From positions 62,557,686 through 62,621,685 of the forward strand of contig OX392529.1 in assembly GCA_947623455.1 (NCBI GenBank): DNA of 64,000 nucleotides, written 5' to 3'. Source of the DNA: Mimachlamys varia. Its lineage: Eukaryota > Mollusca > Bivalvia > Pectinida > Pectinidae. This document shows positions 24,150-36,005 of this stretch, piece by piece. A program made the position numbers and the translations under genes. The notes beneath the pieces were generated by a model. The model saw only the letters and a program-made list of their open reading frames with translations, was not told the origin of the DNA and did not search any database. Positions within the stretch are counted from its first letter, which is position 1, and each line of letters opens with the position of its first letter.

Positions 24150-25265
24150 TAGTAGAAATATAGATATCTCAATTTTAAAGAGATATCTCTATCTATATGG
24201 AAAATAGAGATATTTCTATTACAGATGTCTCTATTTCAAATACAGATATCTCTAGTTGCACATAAAATAGAGATCTCTATTTCAAATACAGATATCTCTA
24301 ATTGAACATAAAATAGAGATCGCGATATCTATTTCAGATACAGATATCATTTTTTGAATTCAGGGTAACTTTATTTCAATTAAAGATATCTGCATTTCCT
24401 TGCAAGAGATATTTGTTTTGAAATGGAGATATCTCTAATTCAAATAGATATCTCCATTCATATGAGGATATTTCTCGTCATTTTGCGCATGACAGAAGGT
24501 TAGTCCAGAAATAAACCGAAATAGCTGGAAATGCTTATCAAATTTGAATATACGATCCTTAATTCTTTTGGTCCTTTTTACCAGCCCTCAACCTCAATAA
24601 CTGGTCATCTGCTCTTTCTATGGTACTCTGTATCACCGCAACAGTTCTCTCTACTTCCCCCAGTACAGCTGCCATGGCAACTTCCTACTGATTGGCCACA
24701 GGCACTTGTTACAATTAGTAATTTCGGTCTTGCCAAGGGTTGACTACATAACATATCATAAACTGTATATAATACATAGTCGATCCTCTGCAAGACCTGG
24801 ATTATTTATTAAACAATTCCCTGTGCGACTGGCGCTAGATCGATGGTGTTTCATGTGTCTGGATGTTGGGGGAGCAATAATTTTTCTGTATTTTCAGTTT
24901 TCAATCTTAAGAGTGCAACACACATGTATTACCGGTAGATGAAGATATCTTTATTTGAAATGGAGATATCTGTATTTAAATTGTGCATGCTTTATGTGTG
25001 AAAAATAACAGATATCTCTAATTGAAATATAAAGATATCAGTATTTGAATTAGATATCTATATAAATAGAGATATGAGTATAAATTTAGATTGGAGATGT
25101 CTCTAATTCAAGTATATCTTTATTTGAATTGCAGATATCTATTTCATTTTAAGATATCTTTATTAGAACAAGAAATAAACAATTTAATTAGGTAGTGATA
25201 TCTGTAATTCAAATATATAGACATCTCTGTCTAAAATACAGATATCTCTATTTCAAATAAAAATA
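24150..25265. repeat. Degenerate AGATATCT-rich self-complementary repeat (interrupted)
   Basis: Dozens of GATATC palindromes are set in TAGAGATATCTCTATT and TCAAATACAGATATCTCTAA, at about 24155-24480 and 24935-25265, with a non-repeat block at 24481-24934. The same pattern resumes at about 26395-26525 after the TTAA element. Spacing is irregular (about 20-35 bases). Confidence 0.75.
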
Positions 25266-25386
25266 CAGTTGAACTCTTTATCTCAAAGTCAATGGGTCTA
25301 TATATATATAGGAAAACTTATCGGAGTATTCCAGTTACGTGAGTTTGATTGCTAGTGGAAAGCTTGGCAGGGATCAACAAAACACT

Positions 25387-26346
25387 TTAAAGGCCCAATA
25401 TACGTAACTTCAGGGAAATTTTTGTGATTTTGAAAAATTCTGAAAAAAAATCCAGTTGATAACCATGCAAAAATAAGCCTAAAACGAAGTAAACCTTAGC
25501 GGTAACTAACAAGAAACTCTGGACAAAAAAATCCAAAGAATTAAATATTCCTGCGTTTCGTCAGTATAGCGGGAGTAATTTGTCTTGAACGACATCGTAT
25601 TACTCGTGCTAGGCGCACGCTCCGCGGGAGCGGGTATACGTGTACATACCCGGGTACACGTGGTCGTGAGGTCACTTTCTAACTGCCATCTCAGCAGGGC
25701 GGACACAGCTAAATTTTTCATTTGATTTTTCCTGTTTTTGACAAATATGTAGTGTACACGTAATACAAATCAATTGTATATATTTCCTCGATAACGCAGG
25801 TCCAGCGTTGCCCCTAGGTACACCTGTAAGGGCATAATCGTTTTCTCGCCACCGCGGATACAGGTTTCCGGGGGCTATCTCCGGTTTTTCCTGTGCACTA
25901 GGTGCATACTGGTGACGGGGATATTGTTTTTTATTATTCAAATAGTTTCATGTGCATCTGTATCATGTTGTTTCAGAGGAGCGATATCGTTTGAGTACGG
26001 AATATTTGTACAAAAGATCGGTGTATATACATTAAACATGCATAATTTTGATTAAATGCAGACTGCTATTACACGGGCACGCTAGTACGGGGATTACTTG
26101 GGCACGCTAGTACGGCAAAATTTATATTTGCTTTTGAGTTGTATTTTCGGAAGTAGTGGAGTGAAGACACAAATAATTCAGGTGGGGCCCACTTCAACAA
26201 CAAACCGAAGGTAAAAGACGGTTCGAAATGGACGTCTTGAATATTGCTGATATCAGTTAATCTAAGCTAAATCAATAAATATAATAAGTTATTAGGCTTG
26301 ATTTCGCTTCAAGTTTTGCCGAAAGTTACGTATATTGGGCCTTTAA
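25387..26346. mobile_element. TTAA-flanked non-autonomous DNA transposon (~950 bp) with 20-bp perfect TIRs
   Basis: TTAA (25387-25390) is followed by AGGCCCAATATACGTAACTT. The exact inverted copy of those 20 bases ends at 26342 and is followed by TTAA (26343-26346). The TTAA duplication is typical of the piggyBac superfamily, though the AGG terminus is not the usual CC start. No transposase frame is present. The interior is unusually GC-rich in parts (about 25610-25670 and 25795-25880) and includes a short repeat, GGCACGCTAGTACGG, at about 26077-26116. It sits inside the AGATATCT repeat region. Confidence 0.8.
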
Positions 26347-26394
26347 ATGGGGTCTTTGAGTTATACGAGTTCGTCGAGATTATGATTGAGGTTC

Positions 26395-26525
26395 TACTGT
26401 ATCTCAATTTTCAGCAGAAATAAAGATATCTTTATTTGAAATAGAAATATCTGTATTAAAATAGAGAAATCTGTCTTTGAAAAAGAGATATCTCTATTTA
26501 AATATGTCTTTATTTCGATAGGTAA
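26395..26525. repeat. Continuation of the AGATATCT-rich repeat
   Basis: Shows AAAGATATCTTTATTTGAAA and AAAGAGATATCTCTATTTAA. It looks like the same array, split by the TTAA-flanked insertion. Confidence 0.65.
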
Positions 26526-27734
26526 AAACCCAAATGGCTTGCATCAATAGAACAGTGGTACACATATTGTTTGTGTTGATGATTCGGATGTTTATTTATT
26601 TATATCATAATAATATTTGTGTTAGAGCAAAGGGTGAATGCGGTTTTTGCATTCAGCTATTAGTTTTATCTCTTGTATCATACTTTAAAAGATTTTATTT
26701 TCCAATAATTAGCCAAATTCACACAATTGTTGCATTTGGATTAATATTACATATGGGCTGCATGGGAGGTTGGGCAAGGTATATGGGAAAGCAGCAAAAT
26801 ACTACAAGAAAAACTTCTATCATTTCATTTTACTAATTTATGTAATACATACCAAAATGATGCTATTAAATGTTTTTTTTTTTTAACAGGACTGTCTTAC
26901 TGCAAGTGGACAGACCCCTGGTCAGATATACATCTGGAAGGGTGATCTGAGCTCTAGTTGGACGATTTGGCGTCTGGGGTACTGAAGCTAAATAGATTTA
27001 TGAAATTTTAGCTGTACTCTATCCTCCTTTAGCAAGGTTTTTAGCCCTGGCGAATAATCAATATTGAGGTACAAGGATCTTTATGGTTATATGTAGGGAT
27101 CCGATATCATGAACCCCTCCATGATAGTCCCGCGAGGGGCATATAATTGTACTGATTTGAGTGCTTCAATATTGGTTGTTTCCGAGCTGGGGCTGAATTT
27201 GCTTGCTACTGGAGGGATGAGTGCAGCTGAAATGGAAATAAATTTATTTAGCATCAGTACCCCTTGCGTTGGAGAGTCCGATTAGGGTGAAGGTCATCTG
27301 ATACAGAATATCTGACTGACGGAATGGATGGCCTCCCATCCTCCGGAGGACGGTAAATAATTAATATTATCTTCATTATTATTAAGTTATTTCATTGAAG
27401 ACTTATTCCACGTTTTTTGTAATTGGAATCATAACTACTTAAATTATGCGCTTATTATATGGAAAGTTTAGCATAAAGTTACATGTTTAGCTTTCGAGTT
27501 ACTTCCTGTCATCTGGTAGACAGTTGTTGTGATTAAATTTTTAACTATAGAGTTATTGCCCATTATTGGTCTCATATCTTAGAATGTGAAGTGAAAATAA
27601 TCATTACATTTGAAACTATAAAAAATAATTAAATGTATGTTGACCAAATGCTATATAATATTTCATTCCACGGAAGTACTTGTTTATCGAGTATTAAATA
27701 TCAAGTCTATTGTGTTGTGTTTTAGACCCGGGGG

Positions 27735-28078
27735 AGGCCGTCCTCCTTTCTGGCCAGGAGACGGGAGGAGGAGGCCGTCGTCCATCCCGGCCAGGAGACG
27801 GGAGGAGGAGGAGGCCGTCGCCCATCCCGGCCAGGCCGTCGTCCTTCCTGGCCAGGAGACGGGAGGAGGAGGAGGCCGTTGCCCATCCCGGCCAGGCCGT
27901 CGTCCTTCCCGGCCAGGAGACGGGAGGAGGAGGCTGTCGTCCATCCCAGCCAGGAGACGGGAGGAGGAGGAGGAGGCTGTCGCCCATCCCGGCCAGGCCG
28001 TCGCCCTTCCCGGCCAGGAGACGGGAGGAGGAGAAGGCCGTCGTCCATCCCGGTCTGTTTCACATGCTCCCGGTCCAT
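27735..28078 (+). repeat. GC-rich minisatellite filling a candidate exon
   Basis: The units combine GGCCAGGAGACGGGAGGAGG with GGCCGTCGTCCATCCC in variable order. Composition changes sharply from the AT-rich flanks. An acceptor (TGTGTTTTAG, exon from 27726) and a donor (GGAG|GTAATT at 28084) sit just outside the array. Most frames on both strands stay open because stop codons need A/T; the predicted peptides are Arg/Pro/Gly-rich and not trusted. Confidence 0.9.
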
Positions 28079-28394
28079 AGGAGGTAATTAACACTTTTTA
28101 TGTTCATTGCAAATCATTTCTTTTCTCTTAAATGTTGATCTTGCATGAATATTGCCAAAGATTTTATCGCGCATAATGTTCATTTCAGACCATTATTTAA
28201 TCTTATCTATAAATGCAATTGCTCTCACAAGAGAGAGAATCTCATATTTCCTTTATTTCTTTTCTTGAAGGACACAGGGGCCGTGCCTGGAGGTGGCACT
28301 GGGACACTGCCTTGTCTCTTTGGTTTGGCTTCCTTCACACTGAGGTAAATAATGATTTAAAAAATGTGATAGTTGTGTTGGTAGTGTGGTCTGT

Positions 28395-28875
28395 TGCTTG
28401 TCGTTCAATTCTTCTTATTGTCCTTCCGTCTGTTTATTTGTCCGTCAACATTTGGTTTGTCCGACACTTTTCCTTAGAGAACCTCACGTGTATTTAAAGG
28501 ATGTTTTTCACACAAAGGTTTTATGCATGAAGATCTGAAACATTTAATTCATTCAATATGTCGTTACAGAGTTATGGCCAGTGATCTTATCTTCAAAAAT
28601 TTAAACAATATAAGAATGGTTCTTGTCCGACACTTTTCTGGAGAACTATTTGAAGGATGTTGATGAAACTTCACACAAAGGTTACATTCATGACGATCTG
28701 AAACTGAGTCAATTTTGAGATTAATCTAATATGTAGTTACAGAGTTATGGCCCTTTAACTTTGAAAATTTCAACAAATGTAAGAATGGTTCTTGTCTGGT
28801 TGACAAGTGTAATTACGCTCATTGATTTCGCGGGTGGGCATATCAAGAACCGTCCACGGTACTCTTGTTTGATTC
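28395..28875 (+). mobile_element. Dispersed hairpin-ended repeat (CTCTTGTT terminus)
   Basis: Starts with GTCCTTCCGTCTG and TTTGTCCGTCAACATTTGG, followed by two units with TTCACACAAAGGTT, GATCTGAAAC, GTTACAGAGTTATGGCC and TAAGAATGGTTCTTGTC. Ends with the hairpin ACCGTCCACGGT then ACTCTTGTTTG. No coding sequence. Confidence 0.6.
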
Positions 28876-29057
28876 GTCATCTGATAGATGGGCTGTGACC
28901 TCTGATTGGCCGATTTTTAATATTGACAGATTTCATTAAAATTTGGTATGTATTGATATTATTGTGAAAACTTGCATGTAGTCTGTTGTAGATTTCATAC
29001 TAGTTTTTAGCTGACTGTGCCTAATTTTGGTACTTTCTGGTCTTTCTGACAAGTTAT

Positions 29058-29310
29058 GAAGGCATGGTGGTCTAGTGGTAGGACGATGGGCTCGTGATCG
29101 AAGGGTTGGGAGTTCGAGTCACGGCACTTGTGTTGTATCCTTGAGCAAGATACTTTACTTATTCCAGTCTACTCAGCTGTAAATGAGTATGTGGTTGGGC
29201 AGTGCTAGTAATTGTAGAATGCTAGCTGTGAGTGCCGAGATGGCAGCACTGGTTGTATGCTCCCAAGGAAGTTGGAACGGTTGCTAAGGCGCTATAATCA
29301 TGGATAATAA
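29058..29310 (+). mobile_element. tRNA-derived SINE
   Basis: GGCATGGTGGTCTAGTGG (A-box-like, 29061-29078) and GGGAGTTCGAGTCAC (B-box-like, about 29108-29122) form a tRNA-like head. It is followed by the conserved central segment CCTTGAGCAAGATACTTTAC, seen in several animal SINE superfamilies, and by a GCGCTATAATCATGG tail. The head lacks a clean cloverleaf and a terminator, so it is a SINE, not a tRNA gene. Confidence 0.75.
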
Positions 29311-29345
29311 TTTGTGAACCGATTTGAGGCGACCTTCGAGTTGTG

Positions 29346-29860
29346 ATAAAGGACTCACACAACTAAATTAGCCTATCACGAAGTGTTTCATACGTTTGTA
29401 GTCCCTACTGAAAATTTGTTTCGGCTAAGTACAGTGATTCTGAGTAATTTAAATAGGTAATTGTTGACCTATTCTGCATTGAATGAAATCTGTAGCTATT
29501 TAACTTTACAAAAATATATACTTTTGGTAGATTTTGATATGTGATGGCAGATTGATATGGGGTGAAAAGTCAGAGGGTGTTCCCGTCCTATTTCACTGGT
29601 TTGACATGTAAATTTCCGGTTGTCCGAAGCAGACGCCTGTAGCTAGCTAATATGCCAGTAAACTCCTCATAAAATGCCCCTTGAAGCCTTTGTCATGTAT
29701 GTTTCTGTGAATTTAGGCAGTTTTCACAAGTGTTGAACTTCAAATATTTAAGTTATTACCTTGAAAGCTTAGTAATAACATTTGGTAAATTATTTAGTTG
29801 TGTGAGTCCTAAAGCGGTATATAAAAACTTCGATTTATTATTATTGATATTATTAAGTAT
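29346..29860. repeat. 19-bp inverted repeat ~430 bp apart, next to a SINE-like tail
   Basis: AGGACTCACACAACTAAAT (about 29346-29364) is perfectly complementary to ATTTAGTTGTGTGAGTCCT (about 29792-29810). The right arm continues into AAAGCGGTATATAAAAAC and a TTATTATTATT tail resembling a SINE 3' end, so two SINE pieces in opposite orientation could explain it. Confidence 0.6.
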
Positions 29861-30096
29861 TCTTATTTCTTATTTTAATAGAGCTTTTAATGACAGTCAT
29901 TTTATGATTTCAATTTTCAATCAAGTCAATTTCTTGTTTTAGCCATAGCTAGTGTGGAGGCAGTCAAACAGGGCCACGCTCAAAGGCCCAGGGGTGTTGT
30001 CATAGTGGCAGTTCTATGACGCACCATATAGCGGGGCATTCCGTAAGGCAAGGTGAGCATAATTGAATGCAATTAACCTAATTTAAGAATTTTCAT

Positions 30097-30969
30097 TATC
30101 AGATGGTGGGCTTATCAAATCACCCTGTGTACGTGGTCTGTCCTTAAACAATTCTTGTTATCTCTATTTCTAGAGAAGAACTAGATGGATCAGTCTCAAA
30201 TTTCATTTGTATGTTTCCCTTGGTGTCTAGTTTTGCATAGTTCATTTTTTGGACTCATCTGATAAACAATATGTCTGATAGGTGGCCATCTTGGATTTGC
30301 ATGTATTAGTTTGTTATCGCTATTTCTTGAGAAGTATTGGACGGATCATTCGTAAATTTCATGTGCAGGTTCCCCTTGATACTTAGTTTTGCCTAGTTTA
30401 TTTCCGGACAAATCTGATTAATAATATGGCCGACAGGTGGCCATCTTGGATTTGTGGGTAAGAGTTTTTTATCACTATTTCTCGAGGAATACTGGATGGA
30501 TCATTCTCAAAATTCATATGCAGGTTCCCCTTGCTCCCTATTTGTGCTGTATTGATTTTGAGACTGATTGAAAATACAAAATGGCTGTCAGGTGGCTATC
30601 TTGGATTTTGACAATGAAACTTTGTTATTGTTATATCTTGTGAAGTATTGGATGGATCTTTTCCAAATTTCATATGCAGGTTCCCCTTGTTAATAAATAC
30701 AAGATGGATCTCTCTTAAAGTTTTGGATTTTGGAACTTATCAGAAAAAACAAAACTCCTGATTAGACACCTTATTTCAACTGTTATTAATTTTCACAAGA
30801 AGTTTCAAAGTTCATAGCACTAGGATAAATTAAATTAATGAAAAAAAAATAGAATTAAGACTAAATACATAAATGAAAGTTAAAATTAGAAGGGAAAAGA
30901 TATATTTTTCTAAGAATGAATGAAAAATCATTGATGGTGAGTGCCAAGATCCCTCTAGGATCTCTTGTT
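30097..30969 (+). mobile_element. Second hairpin-ended family, copy 2
   Basis: Homologous to 10408-11043. It starts TCAGATGGTGGGCTTATCAA, followed by ATCACCCTGTGT. It has four ~160-bp units with GGCCATCTTGGATTTG and ATATGCAGGTTCCCCTTG, and ends with the hairpin AGATCCCTCTAGGATCT then CTTGTTTT. The extra length relative to copy 1 comes from additional internal units. Confidence 0.75.
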
Positions 30970-30998
30970 TTTTATGTCCACATATGAAACAAAACCAA

Positions 30999-31478
30999 TA
31001 CAGTGCATTCCTTTTTATATCATGTTGCATTTTTCAGACGAAAAAAACATGATATTAACAGGAATGTGACATTAAAAGAAACATGTATATTTCCCACTAA
31101 ATCTAGTGCATTTCCAATCTCCATAACTAAATGTAAGCTATTCAATGTATATACATGTCAATGTATATGAAAACGTTTCAATCTATAGATAATATTATTT
31201 CATTAAAAAATCATCATTTTTGTTATTTTTTAAAAATTTTCTCTGCAATATTTTGAACAAGTTTTTTCTGAAATCAATAAAAATGACTTCATTTGCTGGA
31301 TATCGTATGTGATTGGTTAAAAAAACATGATATGAAGAGGAATTCACCTCAAAATCCATGATATTAACCAAATAGAATTACATAGATTATATAAAGGGAA
31401 AAATGGTGATTGCGAAAAAACATGATATAAAGAGGAATGTGATATTAAAAGGGGTGATATTAAGTGGAATCCACTGTA
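30999..31478. mobile_element. TA-flanked non-autonomous DNA transposon (476 bp), copy 1
   Basis: TA then CAGTGCATTCC at 31001, and GGAATCCACTG then TA at 31477: short inverted termini and a TA duplication as in Tc1/mariner elements. It is homologous throughout to 50123-50584. Internal AAACATGATATTAA and AGAGGAATGTGATATTA motifs repeat. No transposase is encoded. Confidence 0.75.
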
Positions 31479-31731
31479 ATGTCTTAAAACTATCAAGCTT
31501 TTTAAGTTATCACAATTATATTTTTTCTTACAAGAGTATGTCTTAAAAAGACTGAATGTTCCATTCTGAAATCATGACCTGTATATATAAAATCGTATTC
31601 ATACTAAATCAATTATATGTATCATTGTACATTTCTCTTACAGTAGGATGTGTGATCCACGACTTTGATGGACTCATCTGAAGCATTAGTGCCTTGACCT
31701 GAAGGTATGACAATTTACTTTTACGGCGGTG

Positions 31732-32290
31732 GTGTCAACATTTGCGTTAAAGTCCACTTTTCACAGTGTTATGATTATCCAATTGCATTAAAAGTTGGTC
31801 ACAATACTCAAACCATCATACTTAAAACCTAACCTCAATTTAAAAGAAATCATGTTCCAGGTTTAGGGGCAAAAACATGGGAATTTTGAGAATTTGCATT
31901 AAAGTCCACTTTTTATAATGTTACTGATATCCGATCAAATTGAAACTTAAAGTATACATAAATGTACTTATATCATCATACTGAACATCTTACTGAAATT
32001 TGGAGGAAATTTATATGTAGGTTCTGCTGTTTTGGGGCAAAAACATGGGAACTTTGAGAATTTGCGTTAAAGTCCACTTTTTATAGTGTGACTGATATTG
32101 GATTCAATTGAAACTTAGGGTAGTTACTAATATTATCATACTGAAGACCTTAGTGAAAATTAGAGGAAATTTTGGGGTAAAAACATGGGAATTTTGAGAA
32201 TTTACGTTAGCATCCACTATTTGTAGTGTTATTCATATGTAATTAAATTGAAACTTGGCTATGTTACAGATATAATCTTGCTGTATGTTT
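31732..32290 (+). repeat. ~150-bp tandem repeat, about 3.7 copies
   Basis: The unit contains GTTAAAGTCCACTTTTTATA, CAATTGAAACTTAG and GGGGCAAAAACATGGGAATT. Copies start near 31743, 31899, 32060 and 32201. It lies in a putative intron of the candidate non-coding transcript. Confidence 0.8.
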
Positions 32291-32679
32291 TTTGTCATAC
32301 TAATTTTTACGTTGGTACTTAAACATTATCGGCAAAACGGGAAAGGCGAGACATATAATTATGTGTAATTCTTGTTCCTCTCTTAAGTTTGAAATTAATC
32401 ATTTTCATCTCATCTCAGTAAAGTATTTTTAAAAAAAAGGTGAAATACAGGACATATATACATGTCATTGATTGACAGGTCCCAGCTAGGGCCATTTTTT
32501 TGTCACCTTCAGTGGATGTCGGAAAGGCAGCATATAGGCGTTGCTTTTCCGACAGCTGAGTCAACAGTGTTAAAGTTTTGTGTTTAACTCTGTGTTTGAC
32601 AAAGCTAGCTCAACAAAACCTCAATCAGTGATGTAGCATAGGTAGTAGAGCCTACTGCACTGAAAATATTCCATTGATT

Positions 32680-34600
32680 CCTGCATTTTTGGGGTAAAAA
32701 TATCAAATTTCTTTTACTTTAAAAAAATCAACGTTACAGTTTTGCGTTTTTTTTAGCTCTAGAATATTAGGCTGTTTCTGTATAATTACCAGAGCAACCA
32801 AATTCTGGTCATAGCATTATCGTGGGATGTTTTCATGAATGACAATTTTGGGGGTAAAAACCTCAAATTTCTGGACTTAGAAGAAAAATCAATGTTTCAT
32901 ACAAAATATAAAAGCTAGAGCAGCCAAATTCAGTTTATAGGTGTATTGTGGGATGTATACCTGAATACATTACACTCTTGACTAGTATTTCAACTATTTT
33001 CTGTATTTTAGGGCTAAAAACCTCAAATTTTTGGACTTAGAAGAAAAATCAATGTTTCATACAAAGTATAAAAGCTAGAGCAGTCAAATTCAGGTTAAAT
33101 GTGTATTGTGGGATGTATACCTGAATACATTACATGCTTGACTAGTATTGCAATGATTTTCTGTATTTTTGGGGCTAAAAATCTCAAATTTTTGGACTTA
33201 GAAGAAAAATCAATGTTTCTCACAAAATATAAAAGCTAGAGCAGCCAAATTCAGTTTATAGGTGTATTGTGGGATGTATACCTGAATACATTACACTGAT
33301 CTTGACTAGTATTGGAACGATTTTCGTATTTTTGGGGTAAAAACCTCAAATTTTTGGACTTAGAAGAAAAATCAATGTTTCATACAAAATATAAAAGCTA
33401 GAGCAACCAAATTCAGGTTAAATGTGTATTGTGGGATGTATACCTGAATACATTACACTCTTGACTTATTTTTTCAACGATTTTCGTATTTTTGGGGTAA
33501 AAACCTCAAATTTTTGGACTTAGAAGAAAAATCAATGTTTCATACAAAGTATAAAAGCTAGACCAGCCAAATTCAGGTTTTAGGTGTATTGTGGGATGTA
33601 TACCTGAATACATTACATGCTTGATTAGTACTGCAACGATTTTTGTATTTTTTGGGTAAAGACCTCAAATTTCTATACTTCGAAAAAAAAATCAATGTTC
33701 TCACAAAGTTTAAAAGCTAGAGCAGCCAAATTAAGGTTATAGGTGTATCGTGGGATGTATACCTGAATACATCACACTCTTGACTAGTATTGCAAGATTT
33801 TTGTATTTTTGGGGTAAAATCCTCAAATTTTTGGACTTGGAAAAAAAAAAATCAATGTTTCTCACAAAGTATAAAAGCTAGGGCAGTCAAATTCAGGTTA
33901 TAGGTGTATTGTGGGATGTATACCTGAATACATCACACTCTTGACTAGTATTGCAAGATTTTTGTATTTTTGGGGTAAAAACCTCAAATTTCTGGACTTA
34001 GAAGAAAAATCAATGTTCTCACAAAGGATATAAAGCTAGAGGAGCCAAATTAAGGTTATAGGTGAATTGTGGGATGTATACCTGAATATATTACATGCTT
34101 GACTAGTATTGCAACGATTTTCTGTATTTTTGGAGTAAAAACCTCAAATTTCTGAACTTCGAAAAAAAGATCAATGTTCTCACAAAGTTTAAAAGCTAGA
34201 GCAGTCAAATTCAGGTTTTAGGTGTATTGTTGGATGTATACCTGAATGCATTATACTCTTGATTAGTATTTCAACGATTTTCTGAATTTTTGGGCTAAAA
34301 ACCTCAAATTTTTGAACTTGGAAAAAAAATCAATGTTCTCACAAAGTATAAAAGCTAGAACAGTCAAATTCAGGTTAAATGTGTATTGTGGGATGTATAC
34401 CTGAATGCATTACACTCTTGAATAGCATTTCAACGATTTTCTGCATTTTTGGGCTAAAAACCTCAAATTTCTGAACTTGGAAAAAAAATCAATGTTCTCA
34501 CAAAGTATAAAATCTAGAGCAGCCAAATTTAGGTTATAGGTGTATTGTGGTATGTATACCGGAATGTATTATTAGATTGTTATTGAAAAATGATTGTTTT
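32680..34600 (+). repeat. ~160-bp satellite, about 11-12 copies
   Basis: GGGATGTATACCTGAAT recurs near 32950, 33110, 33269, 33432, 33593, 33752, 33911, 34070, 34232, 34391 and, slightly diverged, 34550. Each unit also holds GGGGTAAAAACCTCAAATTT, GAAAAATCAATGTTTCTCAC and TATAAAAGCTAGAGCAG. Its period resembles the 157-bp cores of the hairpin-ended elements, but the sequence differs. Confidence 0.9.
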
Positions 34601-35104
34601 GTAATATGGGTTGTTTTGTTTTTGTTTTGTAGGTATTGTCCAACGGTTAGGACAATCACCTGGTCAGGTTCTTTGAATGCGTTGATTCTTCCTTTAGATG
34701 TCTTGACTTAGCAATGGATTTATGTGGAACTCTGTTGGTTTAGTCATTTCTCAGCTTTGAACTATCCTTTTTTTGACAAATGTATTTAATTCCAAATACA
34801 GGCATGAGTCTGGCATGAGTATGGCTTTACAGCGCCATGATTGGTCTGTCGGGTTTTCGGTCGACTTGATGGGCCAATGGACCGGCATGGTGCGTACTGC
34901 TCTGTAAATCTTGTGTTGGGTGATTGCTTGTATCTGGTTTTGAATACTTTGTGAAAGAGGGGACAGAACTAGCTGGGGAATGAGTAAATCTTCTTGAGGC
35001 TTCATCTATCTTCATTGCTGGCAAGTCTGTCTATTGTGAAGGTGATACAAGTTTGAAGAATTCTGGCCTCCCAGGGCGGAGAGCCTGGATCTTAAGACCC
35101 CAAA

Positions 35105-36005
35105 GTAAGTAAAGCTTAATGTAACTTTCCTTGACGTTATGAAGGGAAGTGTAGCAAAATTATACTGAAATTGTGTTGTCTGTCTGAAGGCACAATATTG
35201 TTCACACAAGTTTCGAGAAAAAATTACCACAAATATACCAGTATGAAGGATATACATTTTACTTTAAATTTGTACACAGCATAACTTTAAAAAAAAATAG
35301 AGTTACTTCCCTTGTTTGTGGAGTTATTCCCCTTTCTTGAAAACATTCTTAGTTATTTGACCAAATCACAACACAGATTTAAATGATATTTGAAACTCAT
35401 TTTGCATTAAGAAGGTATAAATTGAATGTAGATCCAAAAGGATCAATTTTATAAACAGAGTGTGAGCTGAATAGGGGCGACATATATCATAATAAATGTT
35501 TTAGACAAAGGAAATTCATGATCACTTATATGAACTTAATTGGAGTGTTGAGTTCCTATGGGGGACAGAAAGGCTTATTAAGTAAATAAAAAGGTCAGTC
35601 TTATTTAAAGAATGTAACAATCATATTAGGAGTGAGCTCAAAGTTTAGCCAATATGTGCATATATTTGTTGAAATTAGTATTCATGCATATACATTACAG
35701 GGGGAATGGTGGACTGTAAATGATTACAATAAACTCCATTAAATTAATTATTACATGTGTATTAATTAATTTTGTTTTCTGACAAATCTTGACCAAATAA
35801 CTGACATATATTGCATCATTGCAAACAGTTTTTTTTTTATAAAAATAATGAAAAAATGATGGGACTCCTATATAATGTAAACCACATACCAGTATTGTAG
35901 AAGTGATGTCTTAAAAAAAACCCGAAGCAATTGAAGGATAAACTCATAAGCTAGCAAATCAAATTGAATCACTTATCAAATTTATTTATTTTTTTCAATT
36001 TGCAG
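35105..36005. other. AT-rich putative intron; nothing recognised
   Basis: Lies between candidate exons ending 35104 and starting 36006. No repeats or coding signals stand out. Confidence 0.4.

Noticed and set aside
26534..26836. 100-codon hydrophobic frame
   Set aside because: No recognisable family, AT-rich chance frame; it runs up to a candidate non-coding exon acceptor but has no coding support.
27637..28094. Five frames on both strands with Arg/Pro/Gly-rich peptide
   Set aside because: High GC removes stop codons in all frames of the minisatellite; no frame is favoured.
29061..29123. Possible tRNA gene
   Set aside because: A- and B-box words are present but the fold is incomplete and SINE body sequence follows.
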